Source: Aphodosoma sp051870875 | GTDB taxonomy: Bacteria; Bacteroidota; Bacteroidia; Bacteroidales; Paludibacteraceae | DNA: 64,000 nucleotides | NCBI GenBank assembly: GCA_051870875.1 | Contig: JBJECG010000059.1 | Coordinates: forward strand, 17,222-81,221 | Reading direction: 5' to 3' | In this document: positions 44,571 through 54,318 of the stretch, in pieces | How the letters are laid out: each line of letters begins with the position of its first letter | Position numbering within the stretch: the stretch's first letter is position 1 | Position numbers and translations under genes: made by a program | The notes under the pieces: generated by a model | What the model was told of the DNA's origin: nothing | Database searches by the model: none | What the model saw: only the letters and a program-made list of their open reading frames with translations

Positions 44571-45467
44571 TCAATAGTTGCCTTTGCTGCGGTCGAAGAG
44601 TTCGCGTTTTTCCTCGGATGTGAGACTTTCGTAACCACGTTGTTTTATCTTGTCGAGAATGGCATCGATGGCAGCCGAGTTGTCTCTACGCTCGCGGTTG
44701 TATTCGGCATCGGTTTTAGGGCGGGCCTGCGTGTACGTTGTACGCGAGCCTTTTGTCACCTTGATTTTAGGCTTCGGACGGAACAGTTTTTTTATCCAAT
44801 CAAAAAAACGGCTCAACGGAGTACCCAAATCAACGCCCCGGCGCCAATGCAAGCCATAGAAATAGCCTGCCAACGCACCGCCTATATGGGCAAACTCACC
44901 GCCGGCATTAGAACCTGTGATGCCCAACAGGCTTACAAGCACCATGAGTGCCGCCAGCCATACCAATTTGATTTCACCGATAAACAGTATGCGGACGGGA
45001 TAACTTGGATTGACCGCGGCCGCGGCCGTACATATTGCCAATACGGCACCCGATGCACCGAGCAATGATGATGTACCTACTACATTGGCAAAATACGGGA
45101 ACACGTTGTACGCCGCCACATAGAGCAAGGCACCGGCCACTCCTCCCATCAGATAAAGCACCACCAGCTGACGTTGCGAAAAATACTCCAGTGCAATACG
45201 TCCGAACCAATACAATGCAATCATGTTGAAAAACAGATGCGAAAACCGTATGTGATAAAACATATATGTCAATGCTGTCCAAGGCCGGTACAGAAGCGCA
45301 TGCATATTAGACGGCAATACCAGCCACGATGACAGCACATCGCCCCCTATGTTGAACAGCACCAGCAAGAGAGACAGCAGCTTCACTATCACAAACACCG
45401 CGACATTGATGTATATCAACTGCATAAGCGAAGTGCCGCGCCTGAAAAATTCGACAAGATTATTCAT
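44571..45467 (-). CDS. Rhomboid-type intramembrane serine protease 1
   Basis: A 298-residue rhomboid with six membrane spans. The catalytic GASG is in LLGASGAVLAIC and the partner His in HIGGALAGYFYG. A basic, soluble C-terminal tail (about residues 200-298, DKIKQRGYESLTSEEKRELF) resembles the DUF6576 tail of Bacteroidetes rhomboids. Substrates are unknown. A second rhomboid gene lies upstream on the same strand, separated by 158 bases. Confidence 0.88.
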   Translation of the reverse strand: MNNLVEFFRRGTSLMQLIYINVAVFVIVKLLSLLLVLFNIGGDVLSSWLVLPSNMHALLYRPWTALTYMFYHIRFSHLFFNMIALYWFGRIALEYFSQRQLVVLYLMGGVAGALLYVAAYNVFPYFANVVGTSSLLGASGAVLAICTAAAAVNPSYPVRILFIGEIKLVWLAALMVLVSLLGITGSNAGGEFAHIGGALAGYFYGLHWRRGVDLGTPLSRFFDWIKKLFRPKPKIKVTKGSRTTYTQARPKTDAEYNRERRDNSAAIDAILDKIKQRGYESLTSEEKRELFDRSKGNY

Positions 45468-45624
45468 ATATAAGGATCATTAAGCAGTTCACAGAATTCA
45501 GTCTATATGATCAATCCGAACAACTGCGATTTCCAGGCTGCAATGAATAGTATTGCAGCGACTTTTTGCATGTCATTCAGATAATTTATCTCCCATCAGT
45601 ATGCCGTACCACAAACCAATGTCT

Positions 45625-46401
45625 CTAACTATACAGTCTGCCCTGTTTTTTCCATATCACCAGCAATATCGCCCCAAATACCATACCTCCCAGATGGGCG
45701 AAATGAGCTATATTGTCAACCGAGAAATTGGCTACTCCCAGGAAAAGCTCCACCAACGCATACAGAGCCACAAATATACGGGCTGGGATAGGTACAGGCA
45801 GGAAGATGAGCATCATACGCGCTTCCGGGAACAGCCAGCCGAACGCAAGCAATATACCGAACAACGCACCAGAGGCTCCCACTGTGAGATAGTGTGAGAA
45901 CATCTGCTGTTTCAACCTCAGCACATCCGCAGAAGAAGCTCCAAGTATGTTTCCTCCGGTAAACAGATGTGAATAAGGCAACAACGGCTCGCCTGAATCA
46001 AGGGCAACCGCCTCATCCATGGCACGGGTGATTCCGCTCAGATCTATCATCCACGTCAGTTCCTGTATGATACCGGCTCCTATACCTGCCACAAAATAGT
46101 AAAACAGGAATTTCTTCCCGCCCCACATCCGCTCCAGCGGTATACCGAACATCAGCACACCGAACATATTGAAAAATATATGTCCGAAACCTGATGTGTC
46201 GTGCATGAACATGTAAGTGAAGAGCTGGGTGAAAATGAATTTGTCGGACATCCAGTAATGCAGTCCCATCCAATCCATGATGTCAATGCCGGTGCGTCCA
46301 GGAAGCAATGCAGCTGCCATCCAGCACAATACATTTATTATTATCAGATTGAGCGTAACAGGCGGAATATTCGCCAGAAACGATGGTCGGAAATTTGTCA
46401 T
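45625..46401 (-). CDS. Rhomboid-type intramembrane serine protease 2
   Basis: A 258-residue rhomboid. The catalytic Ser is in TVGASGALFG and the His in HFAHLGGMVFG; conserved WR-type loop residues are present in KFIFTQLFTYMF. It lacks the long soluble tail of its neighbour. The two differ enough to suggest an old duplication. Substrate unknown. Confidence 0.88.
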   Translation of the reverse strand: MTNFRPSFLANIPPVTLNLIIINVLCWMAAALLPGRTGIDIMDWMGLHYWMSDKFIFTQLFTYMFMHDTSGFGHIFFNMFGVLMFGIPLERMWGGKKFLFYYFVAGIGAGIIQELTWMIDLSGITRAMDEAVALDSGEPLLPYSHLFTGGNILGASSADVLRLKQQMFSHYLTVGASGALFGILLAFGWLFPEARMMLIFLPVPIPARIFVALYALVELFLGVANFSVDNIAHFAHLGGMVFGAILLVIWKKQGRLYS

Positions 46402-46623
46402 AACAGGTTAACGTCTGAATTTGAACAAAACGGATGGCAAAGTTAATCATTTTTTAATTATAATTGCAATGTCTGCCTCCAAAATAAAATACGGGAGGAG
46501 GCCAACCCGACACCTGCTTGGATACAATCCACAAAAAGATGAAACGTCGGATGTGCCGAACACATTCACAGATGATGCAAGATATTTACGATTCCTCGTA
46601 ATACATTGCCTGTAATCTACAGT

Positions 46624-46947
46624 TCAGGGGCCTTCATCGTCAAGCATCATTTCGTTCTCATTACCGTCCTTGAAACCCATACCCGGATAATTGTGTATTA
46701 TAGCCGTCATGTGCTCATACAAATATTCCGATTCTATATTCAACGGGCTATTTTCAGGCTTATCAAATAACTCTGCGCTCAACTGATTTCTCAATGCAAA
46801 TTTTTCCTCATCCGACATGTTCCATACCTGTTCTTTTGTTTTGACACCAGCATAATCCAGACTTTCAGTAGTCCACAACTGCACGATACACGTATATGGG
46901 TGTTCCGGACCAAGTTTAAGCTCCGGTGTAAAATCGGACAGCAACAT
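46624..46947 (-). CDS. Small unknown protein, 107 aa
   Basis: I do not recognise a family. The protein is acidic and soluble, with a central KTKEQVWNMSDEEKFALRN helix and an acidic tail (DGNENEMMLDDEGP). It has no signal peptide or membrane span. A TATCTTTG box at 47123-47130 on the minus strand could drive it through a leader of about 170 bases. Confidence 0.45.
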   Translation of the reverse strand: MLLSDFTPELKLGPEHPYTCIVQLWTTESLDYAGVKTKEQVWNMSDEEKFALRNQLSAELFDKPENSPLNIESEYLYEHMTAIIHNYPGMGFKDGNENEMMLDDEGP

Positions 46948-47423
46948 AGGAGTAGGTTTTTACCGATAAACCAACACTGTAATGTCAAGGGAAATATCCC
47001 GTAAAAGCAACTATTTTTCAAAGTAAAAACCTATATATTTCAACCCAAGACCCATATATTTTAGACTTTTTGCAATAAAACATCACGTACATTCCTATGA
47101 AAATTATCGCATTTTCAGGGGCAAAGATAATGCGTTTTTCCGTAAAAGAAACATCTGTATGAGAGAGCCGGGACTGCAGATTCCGAACAAGCTGCCGGAT
47201 TCCTGAGACTGTCCCATACCTTACCAAAGGCATTGACAACGATACCCGCCACACCTTTCCATTTCAATACATTATGAATTACATGCATCCGGCAAGCATA
47301 AATTGCTCATTGCCAATAAACAGTATTGTTGAGATTATCAAGCAATAAATCGTATATCAACATATCTCGACAACTTAAAAGATTTTGCCAGGCCATCATA
47401 ATCAAGAATAATACACCCGCTAT
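46948..47423. other. Long gap, no supported gene; one promoter-like box
   Basis: The stretch holds AT-rich direct repeats (ATATATTT-type near 47030-47065) and a TATCTTTG box on the minus strand (47123-47130). A weak open frame on the minus strand at 47018-47254 shows no family features. It may contain degraded coding sequence; I do not call a gene. Confidence 0.5.
47123..47130 (-). promoter_or_regulatory. -7 box, possibly for the small unknown protein
   Basis: On the minus strand this reads TATCTTTG, fitting TAnnTTTG. The -33 element is not clear. Confidence 0.4.
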
Positions 47424-47472
47424 AAAAGACGGAATGTCCACGGTCCGTTGGACCGTGGACATTCCGTCTTTT
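47424..47472 (-). terminator. Perfect 23-bp hairpin, probable secDF terminator
   Basis: Arms 47424-47446 and 47450-47472 pair over 23 bp with loop GTT and A/T at the outer ends. It lies about 48 bases past the secDF stop on the minus strand. Confidence 0.85.
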
Positions 47473-47519
47473 GCCATAATGCTACAAGCCGTGAACAGAC
47501 TTGCATCCAATCAGGCAAC

Positions 47520-50500
47520 TTATTTCTTTCCGGCAATATCTTTTCTGACACGCTGGCGACTCTGCATTTCATATGCAAACGGAGTGGCAACGAATAGAGT
47601 GGAGAATGTACCGACAAGCACACCGAGAAGGATGGCGAACACGAAACCGCGGATGGTTTCCCCTCCGAAGATAAAGATGGCAAGCAATACAACGAATGTG
47701 GACATGGAAGTTGAGAATGTACGGCTCAGTGTAGAGTTGAGCGACTCGTTGATTTGCTGGTGCAAGTCACGTTTTGGATACAATCCGATATTTTCGCGGA
47801 TACGGTCGAAAATGACCACCGTGTCGTTGATCGAGTAACCGATAACGGTAAGTATGGCAGCTATGAACGACTGGTCGATCTCAAGCGAGAACGGCATGAT
47901 GCTGTAGAAGATGGAGTATGTACCGAGAATGAAAAGCACATCGTGAGCCAAAGCCACAACAGCACCGGCAGAAAAGGACCAGTTACGGAAACGAATGAGA
48001 ATATAGAGAGCCATACCTATGAGCGAGAATAAGATAGCCCAGACAGCGGCTGTCTTTATATCATCGGCCACCGAAGGACCCACTTTCTGCGAACTCTGTA
48101 TACCATAGTTGATGTCGGCTTCATCGAGCATTGCAAGGCGGTACTTGCCACCGTCAATCACATAACACTCAACAAACATCTGACGTGTGACAGCACCGTT
48201 GATGTATGGTTTCAATCCCTCGTATAGCATACCTTCGATACGGGTGTCAATATCATCATCGATTGAAGCGACTTCATAGTTGGTGGATATACGTACCTGC
48301 GAACTGTTGCCCATGGTGATGACACTGGTCTGCGCACCTTCAAACACGTGACTCAATGTCTCGCGCACCTCATCGGTGTTTACAGGCTGCTCGAAACGGA
48401 CAACATAGTTGCGGCCTCCGGAGAAGTCGATACCTTGCTTCAGCCCGCGGAACGAGAGCGATACAATTGCTATGAGCATGAACGAGCCGGCAATGATATA
48501 ACCGACTTTGCGTTTTCCGATAAAGTCAAAGCGGGTATCCTGCAACCAGTTTCTGGTCATGGAGGTAGAGAACGAGATCTTGATATCCTTGTTTCCGATA
48601 TGGTCATAAACCAGACGGGTGAGGAATACGGCGGAGAAGAATGAGGTGATGATACCAATGATGAGTGTAGTGGCAAAGCCTTTGATAGGACCTGTACCGA
48701 AATATGCCAGAATGATACCGGTGATCAAAGTTGTGACGTTGGCATCGGCAATTGCGGAGAATGCATTGGAATAACCGTCGGCAATTGCCTTTTTCAGGTT
48801 CTTTCCGGCACGGAGTTCCTCACGGATGCGCTCGTTGACAAGCACGTTGGCATCGACCGCAGTACCGAGTGTAAACACGATACCGGCTATACCCGGCAAG
48901 GTAAGTACAGCCTTGAATGAAGCCAGTATACCGAAAAGGAACAGCACGTTGACAAGCAGAGCTCCGTCGGCGATAAGTCCGGGAATCCATCCATAGTAGC
49001 AAATCATATAGATAAGCACAAGGACAAATGCTATAATGAACGATATGAGTCCTGACTGGATAGCTTCTTCACCGAGAGAAGGACCTACAATGTCTTCCTG
49101 AATGATGCGGGCAGGTGCAGGCATCTTGCCGGAATTGAGCACGTTGGCCAAGTCTTTTGCCTCTTCGGGAGTAAAATGGCCGGAGATTTCGGAACGGCCG
49201 CCGGAGATTTCTCCGTTGACAGTGGGGAATGAATATACGTAGTCATCAAGCACAATGGCGATTTCGCGTCCTACGTTTTCTTTCGTGAGACGAGCCCAAG
49301 TCTTGGAACCTTCGGCATTCATCTTCATGCTGACTGTAGACGAAGCGGAATACTGGCCAAAATCGTCACGGGCATCGGTGATAACGTCACCTTCGAGAGG
49401 TGCGCGTCCGTCGCGGTTGGTAACTTTAATGGCGACAAGCTGGAACGCAAGCTGTTTTGCATTCTCGTCAATAGGTTTGATGGTCCATTTCAGGCGCAGT
49501 TCGCGCGGGAAGAGTTCGGCCACCTGTTTGATGGCCAACATACGGTTGACTTCTGCTGTATCAGAAGCAAGGGCAACGCCTACGACAGGTCCGTTGTTCT
49601 GCATAGGCTGGAGGACGCTAAAAAGAGGGTATTCGCGGCGCAATGCTGCATCGTCCATCTTGCTGTCCTGATTTTCGGCGACAATGGTTTCGGCCAAAGC
49701 TGCCAGAGAATCTACAGGACCGGCTGTGCTGTCGGGTCCGGTTTCCTCAACGACTTCCTCAACTACGGTGGTGACTTGGGTTTCCTCAACGGGTGAAGCG
49801 GCTTCTTCTGCCACCTTGTTCATATCGCGGATGACGGCGTTTGCCTGCTCAAGCATCGGAGCTATCTCGGCATATTTGTACGTTTCCCAAAATTCGAGGT
49901 TGGCCGATCCCTGCAGGAGCTTGCGGACACGTTCGGGTTCTTTCACACCCGGGAGTTCGACGAGGATGCGGCCTTCGACGCCCAGTTTCTGAATATTGGG
50001 CTGTACCACACCAAAACGGTCGATACGGTTACGGAGGACATTGAACGAATTGTCTATTGCGCTGTTGACTTCGTTCTGCAGCACTTCTATCACTTGTGCG
50101 TTGGTGGCGGTGCTCGAAATCTTGTCCTTCAGTGAGTATGTGCTGAAGATGCCGGCAAGGCGTGCATTAGGGTCAAGTTTTTCAAACTCGTCCTGGAATA
50201 TTTTCAGGAAGTTGTCGCCTGACGAAGCCTGACGCCGACGGCTGTTCTGAAGGGCGAGATTGAAGTTTTCGTTTGTGTTATAGTCTGAAAGGGCGCGGAG
50301 AACATCTGCCACCGACACTTCCAACTGTACGTTCATACCGCCCTTGAGGTCGAGGCCCAAATTAATCTCTTTCTCGCGACACTGTTTCAGCGAATATCCG
50401 AGCCACACTTTCTCGCCCGAGACGGAGTCCATGAAATTGTAGTACTCTTGGTTGTCGCCTTTAGCATACTCTTTCGCTTTCTTGTCGTAATGGTTGGTTA

Positions 50501-50579
50501 CGAAAGTAAAGGAGAGGTAGAAGAGACATACCAACATCAACAGAGCAGCAAGTAGTCTAACAAATCCTTTGTTTTGCAT
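47520..50579 (-). CDS. secDF: Fused protein translocase subunit SecDF
   Basis: A 1019-residue fused SecD-SecF. Twelve membrane spans are expected. The SecD half has the large periplasmic domain (about residues 60-500) including GLDLKGGMNVQLEV and GQYSASSTVSMKMNAEGS; the SecF half begins near 690 with SFRGLKQGIDFSGGRNY. It uses proton-motive force to drive late steps of Sec export. Fusion of the two halves is the normal state in Bacteroidetes. An insert rich in Thr/Glu/Val near residues 275-310 (VVEEVVEETGPDST) looks like a flexible linker. A TACATTTG box at 50690-50697 lies upstream. Confidence 0.95.
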   Translation of the reverse strand: MQNKGFVRLLAALLMLVCLFYLSFTFVTNHYDKKAKEYAKGDNQEYYNFMDSVSGEKVWLGYSLKQCREKEINLGLDLKGGMNVQLEVSVADVLRALSDYNTNENFNLALQNSRRRQASSGDNFLKIFQDEFEKLDPNARLAGIFSTYSLKDKISSTATNAQVIEVLQNEVNSAIDNSFNVLRNRIDRFGVVQPNIQKLGVEGRILVELPGVKEPERVRKLLQGSANLEFWETYKYAEIAPMLEQANAVIRDMNKVAEEAASPVEETQVTTVVEEVVEETGPDSTAGPVDSLAALAETIVAENQDSKMDDAALRREYPLFSVLQPMQNNGPVVGVALASDTAEVNRMLAIKQVAELFPRELRLKWTIKPIDENAKQLAFQLVAIKVTNRDGRAPLEGDVITDARDDFGQYSASSTVSMKMNAEGSKTWARLTKENVGREIAIVLDDYVYSFPTVNGEISGGRSEISGHFTPEEAKDLANVLNSGKMPAPARIIQEDIVGPSLGEEAIQSGLISFIIAFVLVLIYMICYYGWIPGLIADGALLVNVLFLFGILASFKAVLTLPGIAGIVFTLGTAVDANVLVNERIREELRAGKNLKKAIADGYSNAFSAIADANVTTLITGIILAYFGTGPIKGFATTLIIGIITSFFSAVFLTRLVYDHIGNKDIKISFSTSMTRNWLQDTRFDFIGKRKVGYIIAGSFMLIAIVSLSFRGLKQGIDFSGGRNYVVRFEQPVNTDEVRETLSHVFEGAQTSVITMGNSSQVRISTNYEVASIDDDIDTRIEGMLYEGLKPYINGAVTRQMFVECYVIDGGKYRLAMLDEADINYGIQSSQKVGPSVADDIKTAAVWAILFSLIGMALYILIRFRNWSFSAGAVVALAHDVLFILGTYSIFYSIMPFSLEIDQSFIAAILTVIGYSINDTVVIFDRIRENIGLYPKRDLHQQINESLNSTLSRTFSTSMSTFVVLLAIFIFGGETIRGFVFAILLGVLVGTFSTLFVATPFAYEMQSRQRVRKDIAGKK

Positions 50580-50689
50580 GTTGTTTCAATGAATTAATTA
50601 TTATGTAAATTGTTATTATCCAATATATTACAGACAAACATACGGCACATGGGCAGACAAAAGCCGCCAATGCACTGTATTTCAGCGTG

Positions 50690-50697
50690 CAAATGTA
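50690..50697 (-). promoter_or_regulatory. -7 box for secDF
   Basis: On the minus strand this reads TACATTTG, about 110 bases ahead of the secDF start. No strong -33 element. Confidence 0.5.
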
Positions 50698-50872
50698 CTC
50701 AAAAATTTTCGATTTATAGCCTTTTTTAGTCTGTTTTTTTGTTTTGCGCCGTATATCAATAAAGTATGCCAAACAGGATCCTCAGGCCGGCAACAAATCC
50801 GCAACGCCCGTCCGTACCCCAGCACGCCGCCCATACGCCAATATAGTGTAAAAATATGATATACAACAGGAT

Positions 50873-50903
50873 TTTGCCAATTCGGATTTTATAGCTAATT
50901 TTG
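50873..50903 (+). promoter_or_regulatory. Promoter for rbfA operon
   Basis: TTTG at 50873-50876, spacer of 19, then TAATTTTG at 50896-50903. Both elements and spacing match the Bacteroidota consensus, ending about 25 bases before the rbfA ATG. Confidence 0.8.
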
Positions 50904-50928
50904 TTGCGTAAAAAACAACTTTCAACAC

Positions 50929-51318
50929 ATGGAAAATACCCGCCAGGAAAGGATAGCCAGGATGCTCCAAAAGGAGTTCGGCGATATATTCGTACTTTAT
51001 TCGCGTAAAATACAGGGTGTGATAATTTCGGTATCGGAAGTGCGCATCAGTCCGGATCTGAGCATAGCGCGCGTATATCTGAGCATATTCCCGACTGACA
51101 AGGCTCCAAGCATCATAGAAGCCGTCAACCGCGACACCAAGGCTTTGCGCTTTGAACTGGGGAAGCGTGTACGGCACCAGCTACGCATCGTACCGGAACT
51201 GAGCTTTTACAACGATATGTCGATAGAACGATTGTCGAAAATCGACGAACTTCTGAATGCCGACCCCTATCTTCACCTGGATCAGGAAGACGAGACGGAT
51301 GTAAATCAGGAGAAATAG
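50929..51318 (+). CDS. rbfA: Ribosome-binding factor A
   Basis: A 129-residue KH-like 30S maturation factor. SVSEVRISPDLSIARVYLSIFPT and the final LRIVPELSFYNDMSIERLSKI are the usual signatures. The next gene, a LolC/E-type permease, starts 4 bases after the stop, so the operon mixes ribosome assembly with lipoprotein transport. Confidence 0.95.
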   Translation: MENTRQERIARMLQKEFGDIFVLYSRKIQGVIISVSEVRISPDLSIARVYLSIFPTDKAPSIIEAVNRDTKALRFELGKRVRHQLRIVPELSFYNDMSIERLSKIDELLNADPYLHLDQEDETDVNQEK

Positions 51319-51322
51319 GCCA

Positions 51323-52564
51323 ATGTTTGTACCACTTGTAGCCTTACGATACCTTTTTTCAAAGAAACGGCACAGCACAATAAATCTGATAACATGGGTC
51401 AGTATGGCGGGTGTCGCTGTCGGTACTATGGCTATGATATGCGTTCTGTCGGTAATGAACGGTTTCGAGCAAGTGATAAGCGATTCGTTTTCGGCATTTG
51501 ACCCGGAACTTAGAATCACCCCGTCCGACAGCTCGCGGTTCTCCGCCAATGACAGCAGCATACTCAATGCCAGGGCCGCCATGCCAGATGCCATATGGAG
51601 TTATGAACTGGAACTCGACGGGCTGATAGCCTCGAATGAAGGACAGTCGCCCGTCAAGATACTCGGTGCAGACCAGTATTTTTCCGCCGTTACCGGTATT
51701 GACACGTTGATGTGGAGCGGTACATTCGATCCGGCACACACCGGGCAAACCGGGCTACAGGCTGCAATAGGGATAGGGCTTGCCACCCGCATGCACTGCA
51801 ATGCAGACATGTACAGCAGCATATCGCTCTATGCGCCGAAAAGCAGACAGGTAAACATGGCGCGCCCGGATGCCAATTTCACGAAGACCACATTCGTATG
51901 CAACGGACTGTTTTGCGTACAGCAGGCCAAATACGACGACAACTACGTAATCATGCCGATAGATGCCGTAAGGGAGGCCTACCGCCTCAGTGATGACTGC
52001 GCAACCGCCATAAACCTGAGACTGCGACACAACCGGGCAGCCGGTACACAGGATATAAGGAATGCAAAAAAACAGTTGTCAAACATACTCGGCGACAGAT
52101 TCACAGTTGCCGACCGCTACGAACAACAATCTGATTTCTACCGTATCAGCCGCATAGAGAAATGGACGACATTCATGATACTATGCTTTATCATCCTCGT
52201 AGCCACGTTCAACATCATCGGATCGCTTTCCATGATAATCATCGACAAGAGTGAGGACATAGATCTGATGGTTTCGCTCGGGGCATCGCACAAGCAGATA
52301 CTGCGCCTGTTTACGGTGGAAGGATTCCTGATATCGGCATCGGGCGGCGCAACAGGAGTCATGGCAGGAGTGGCTCTGGTCCTTGCCCAACAGCATTACG
52401 GATTTCTGCAACTCGGCTCCGGAGGATACATCACACAGGTTTATCCTGTACGGCTGATGTGGAGCGACACCGCGCTTACAATGGCAGCCGTACTCATCAT
52501 GGGGCTGGCAGCCGCCACATATACAACCCGAAGCAATATACGAAACAGCATACAGACAAACTGA
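51323..52564 (+). CDS. LolC/E-type lipoprotein-release ABC permease
   Basis: A 413-residue permease with four spans: one near the start (VSMAGVAVGTMAMICVLSVMNGFE), then a large periplasmic domain, then FMILCFIILVATFNIIGSLSMIII, the coupling segment VSLGASHKQILRLFTVEGFLI and two more. The signature SKKRHSTINLITWVSM at the N-terminus marks the LolCE family, which moves lipoproteins to the outer membrane. No LolD ATPase gene is nearby. Confidence 0.9.
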   Translation: MFVPLVALRYLFSKKRHSTINLITWVSMAGVAVGTMAMICVLSVMNGFEQVISDSFSAFDPELRITPSDSSRFSANDSSILNARAAMPDAIWSYELELDGLIASNEGQSPVKILGADQYFSAVTGIDTLMWSGTFDPAHTGQTGLQAAIGIGLATRMHCNADMYSSISLYAPKSRQVNMARPDANFTKTTFVCNGLFCVQQAKYDDNYVIMPIDAVREAYRLSDDCATAINLRLRHNRAAGTQDIRNAKKQLSNILGDRFTVADRYEQQSDFYRISRIEKWTTFMILCFIILVATFNIIGSLSMIIIDKSEDIDLMVSLGASHKQILRLFTVEGFLISASGGATGVMAGVALVLAQQHYGFLQLGSGGYITQVYPVRLMWSDTALTMAAVLIMGLAAATYTTRSNIRNSIQTN

Positions 52565-52591
52565 AAGAACATCATGCTACGATCATCTGCC

Positions 52592-53812
52592 ATGAAACGT
52601 GCAATACTGGCAATCATGATACTGCCGGCAGTTGCAGCCAACAGCGGCTGTGATGACGAGACCAAAGTGAAGCGCGTAAACATCAACCCATCGGAAATGG
52701 AACTGCAGATAGGTGAATCGCGACAAATAGAGGTCATCGTAGAACCGCTGTCGGCAGCGATGCACCATTCCACCGTATGGCACTCATCGGATGCCGGCGT
52801 GGCCCAAGTGGACAACAATGGCAATGTCACGGCCATCTATGCCGGGAAATGTGTAGTGACAAGCACCACGCAACACAATGCAGCCATCTGCCATGTGACC
52901 GTGACAACACCGACATACAATCTCGTACTGCCCAATGCCATGATCTTCAACGAAGGCGTGGAAAGCACATCCAACGCCAACCGCCTGACAATACGACTTT
53001 ATACCAACGGGCTTGCAATAGACCACACCGGAAACATATCGGGCAAAGGCACGTTCCTCAACCTGACCGTATATGCCCCCATATCGCCGGAGGTGCTTCC
53101 GACCGGACAATACCAAACAGCCACCACGACCGGATCGGAATTCAGCATCGCTCCGGGACAATTGTCCACTGAGGACAACAACGACTATGCCACCGGTTCG
53201 TTTTTGGGTGAATATACCGACAACGGACTTGAAGTCCTTTTCATAGACAGAGGCAGCATGACCGTAGAATACGACGGGAGCTATATCGTGAAATGCTCGT
53301 TTGAGTGCAGAAGAAACGAACATATAGACGCTTCGTATCAAGGCACACCCGAATATTGCGACACATCAGACAACGACACTGTACGGTACATCCATTACAC
53401 CAACGCGGAAACCAAAAGCCTGAATGTGAGTAACGAACACAATACCAAACATATCGGCATAACATTCACCACAGGAAGTGACACAATCATCACGCTTACA
53501 GCCCGCATCCCGCTATCGGCCGTATCCATGCCGACAGGAGTCTACACCACATCGGAAATATGCAGGGCCTATACCCTCACACATGCCGAAAGCCTGTCGC
53601 CAGGATATATTGTCTCAATGCCGGACTCAACGGTAATAACATCAGCCAGACTCAGCGTGTCAGCAAATGCCGCCAACGACAATACCTACAGTGCCACCAT
53701 CGCCACTGCACTCAATGAACGGTACATACTCTCGCCAGTTGCAAACATGCCATCATTTAACATCAATTCTATCAATAAATTACCTATTACAGTTTCTCAG
53801 ACCGAAAAATAA
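52592..53812 (+). CDS. Lipoprotein with bacterial Ig-like (BIG2) domain
   Basis: A 406-residue exported protein. The start at ATG 52592 gives signal sequence MKRAILAIMILPAVAANSGC; Cys 20 is a likely lipidation site. A BIG2-type domain (about residues 25-105) shows VNINPSEMELQIGESRQIEV and WHSSDAGVAQVDNNGNVTAI. The rest is a beta-rich region of about 290 residues with no family I can name. It could be a surface or extracellular binding protein. It follows the permease by 27 bases. Confidence 0.7.
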   Translation: MKRAILAIMILPAVAANSGCDDETKVKRVNINPSEMELQIGESRQIEVIVEPLSAAMHHSTVWHSSDAGVAQVDNNGNVTAIYAGKCVVTSTTQHNAAICHVTVTTPTYNLVLPNAMIFNEGVESTSNANRLTIRLYTNGLAIDHTGNISGKGTFLNLTVYAPISPEVLPTGQYQTATTTGSEFSIAPGQLSTEDNNDYATGSFLGEYTDNGLEVLFIDRGSMTVEYDGSYIVKCSFECRRNEHIDASYQGTPEYCDTSDNDTVRYIHYTNAETKSLNVSNEHNTKHIGITFTTGSDTIITLTARIPLSAVSMPTGVYTTSEICRAYTLTHAESLSPGYIVSMPDSTVITSARLSVSANAANDNTYSATIATALNERYILSPVANMPSFNINSINKLPITVSQTEK

Positions 53813-53859
53813 AAAAACAAAAAAAGTGCCTTTTTAGCACGTTTATTAGATTTTATTCG

Positions 53860-53867
53860 TACATTTG
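53860..53867 (+). promoter_or_regulatory. -7 box for the rseC-rnf operon
   Basis: TACATTTG fits TAnnTTTG and leaves a leader of about 22 bases to rseC. A short GTGC/GCAC hairpin at 53826-53840, upstream of it, may end the preceding gene's transcript. Confidence 0.5.
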
Positions 53868-53895
53868 CGACACTATTTTGTGTTTTGAGTCGCTT

Positions 53896-54312
53896 ATGGG
53901 AGCAACAATCGAACATACAGGTGTGATAACATCATTGGCCGGCAAGTCAGCTTTTGTACGCATAGACCAGTTTTCGGCATGTTCGGAATGCCACGCCCGT
54001 CAGGCGTGTACCGCCTCCGACAAGACGGAAAAAATCATAGAAGCCAAAATCATGGATGATACCGACTTTACAGTAGGTGAAAATGTAATGGTAATAGGAC
54101 ACAAAAGCATTGGCATCCAGGCTATATTCATAGCATACATACTTCCATTCGCACTAATAATAGCTGCACTTTTCACAGCCAGTTTCTTCACGGACAACGA
54201 ACTTATTGCAGGTTCGGCAGGGCTGGCCGTCCTTGTCCCATATCTCATTGTCATCCGCTTGATGCGGCACAAATTACAATCCCGATTCCAGTTTTACATA
54301 TCCAAAATATAA
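53896..54312 (+). CDS. rseC: RseC/MucC-type membrane protein
   Basis: A 138-residue protein with the cysteine-rich N-terminus of the RseC/MucC family (CSECHARQACT) and two membrane spans (AIFIAYILPFALIIAALFTA and a second). In E. coli RseC binds the SoxR-reducing system and sigma-E control; the Rsx complex there is the close relative of Rnf, so its place at the head of an rnf operon fits. The ATG at 53896 is preferred. It precedes rnfB by 6 bases. Confidence 0.85.
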   Translation: MGATIEHTGVITSLAGKSAFVRIDQFSACSECHARQACTASDKTEKIIEAKIMDDTDFTVGENVMVIGHKSIGIQAIFIAYILPFALIIAALFTASFFTDNELIAGSAGLAVLVPYLIVIRLMRHKLQSRFQFYISKI

Positions 54313-54318
54313 GACAAC

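Larger units (their letters stand above)
50580..50928. other. Divergent gap between secDF and rbfA
   Basis: About 350 bases without a gene. It contains the secDF -7 box and the rbfA promoter, both listed separately. Open frames across it are shadows. Confidence 0.6.

Noticed and set aside
46421..46615. 64-residue plus-strand frame near the rhomboid gene
   Set aside because: No ribosome-binding or promoter signal and no family features.
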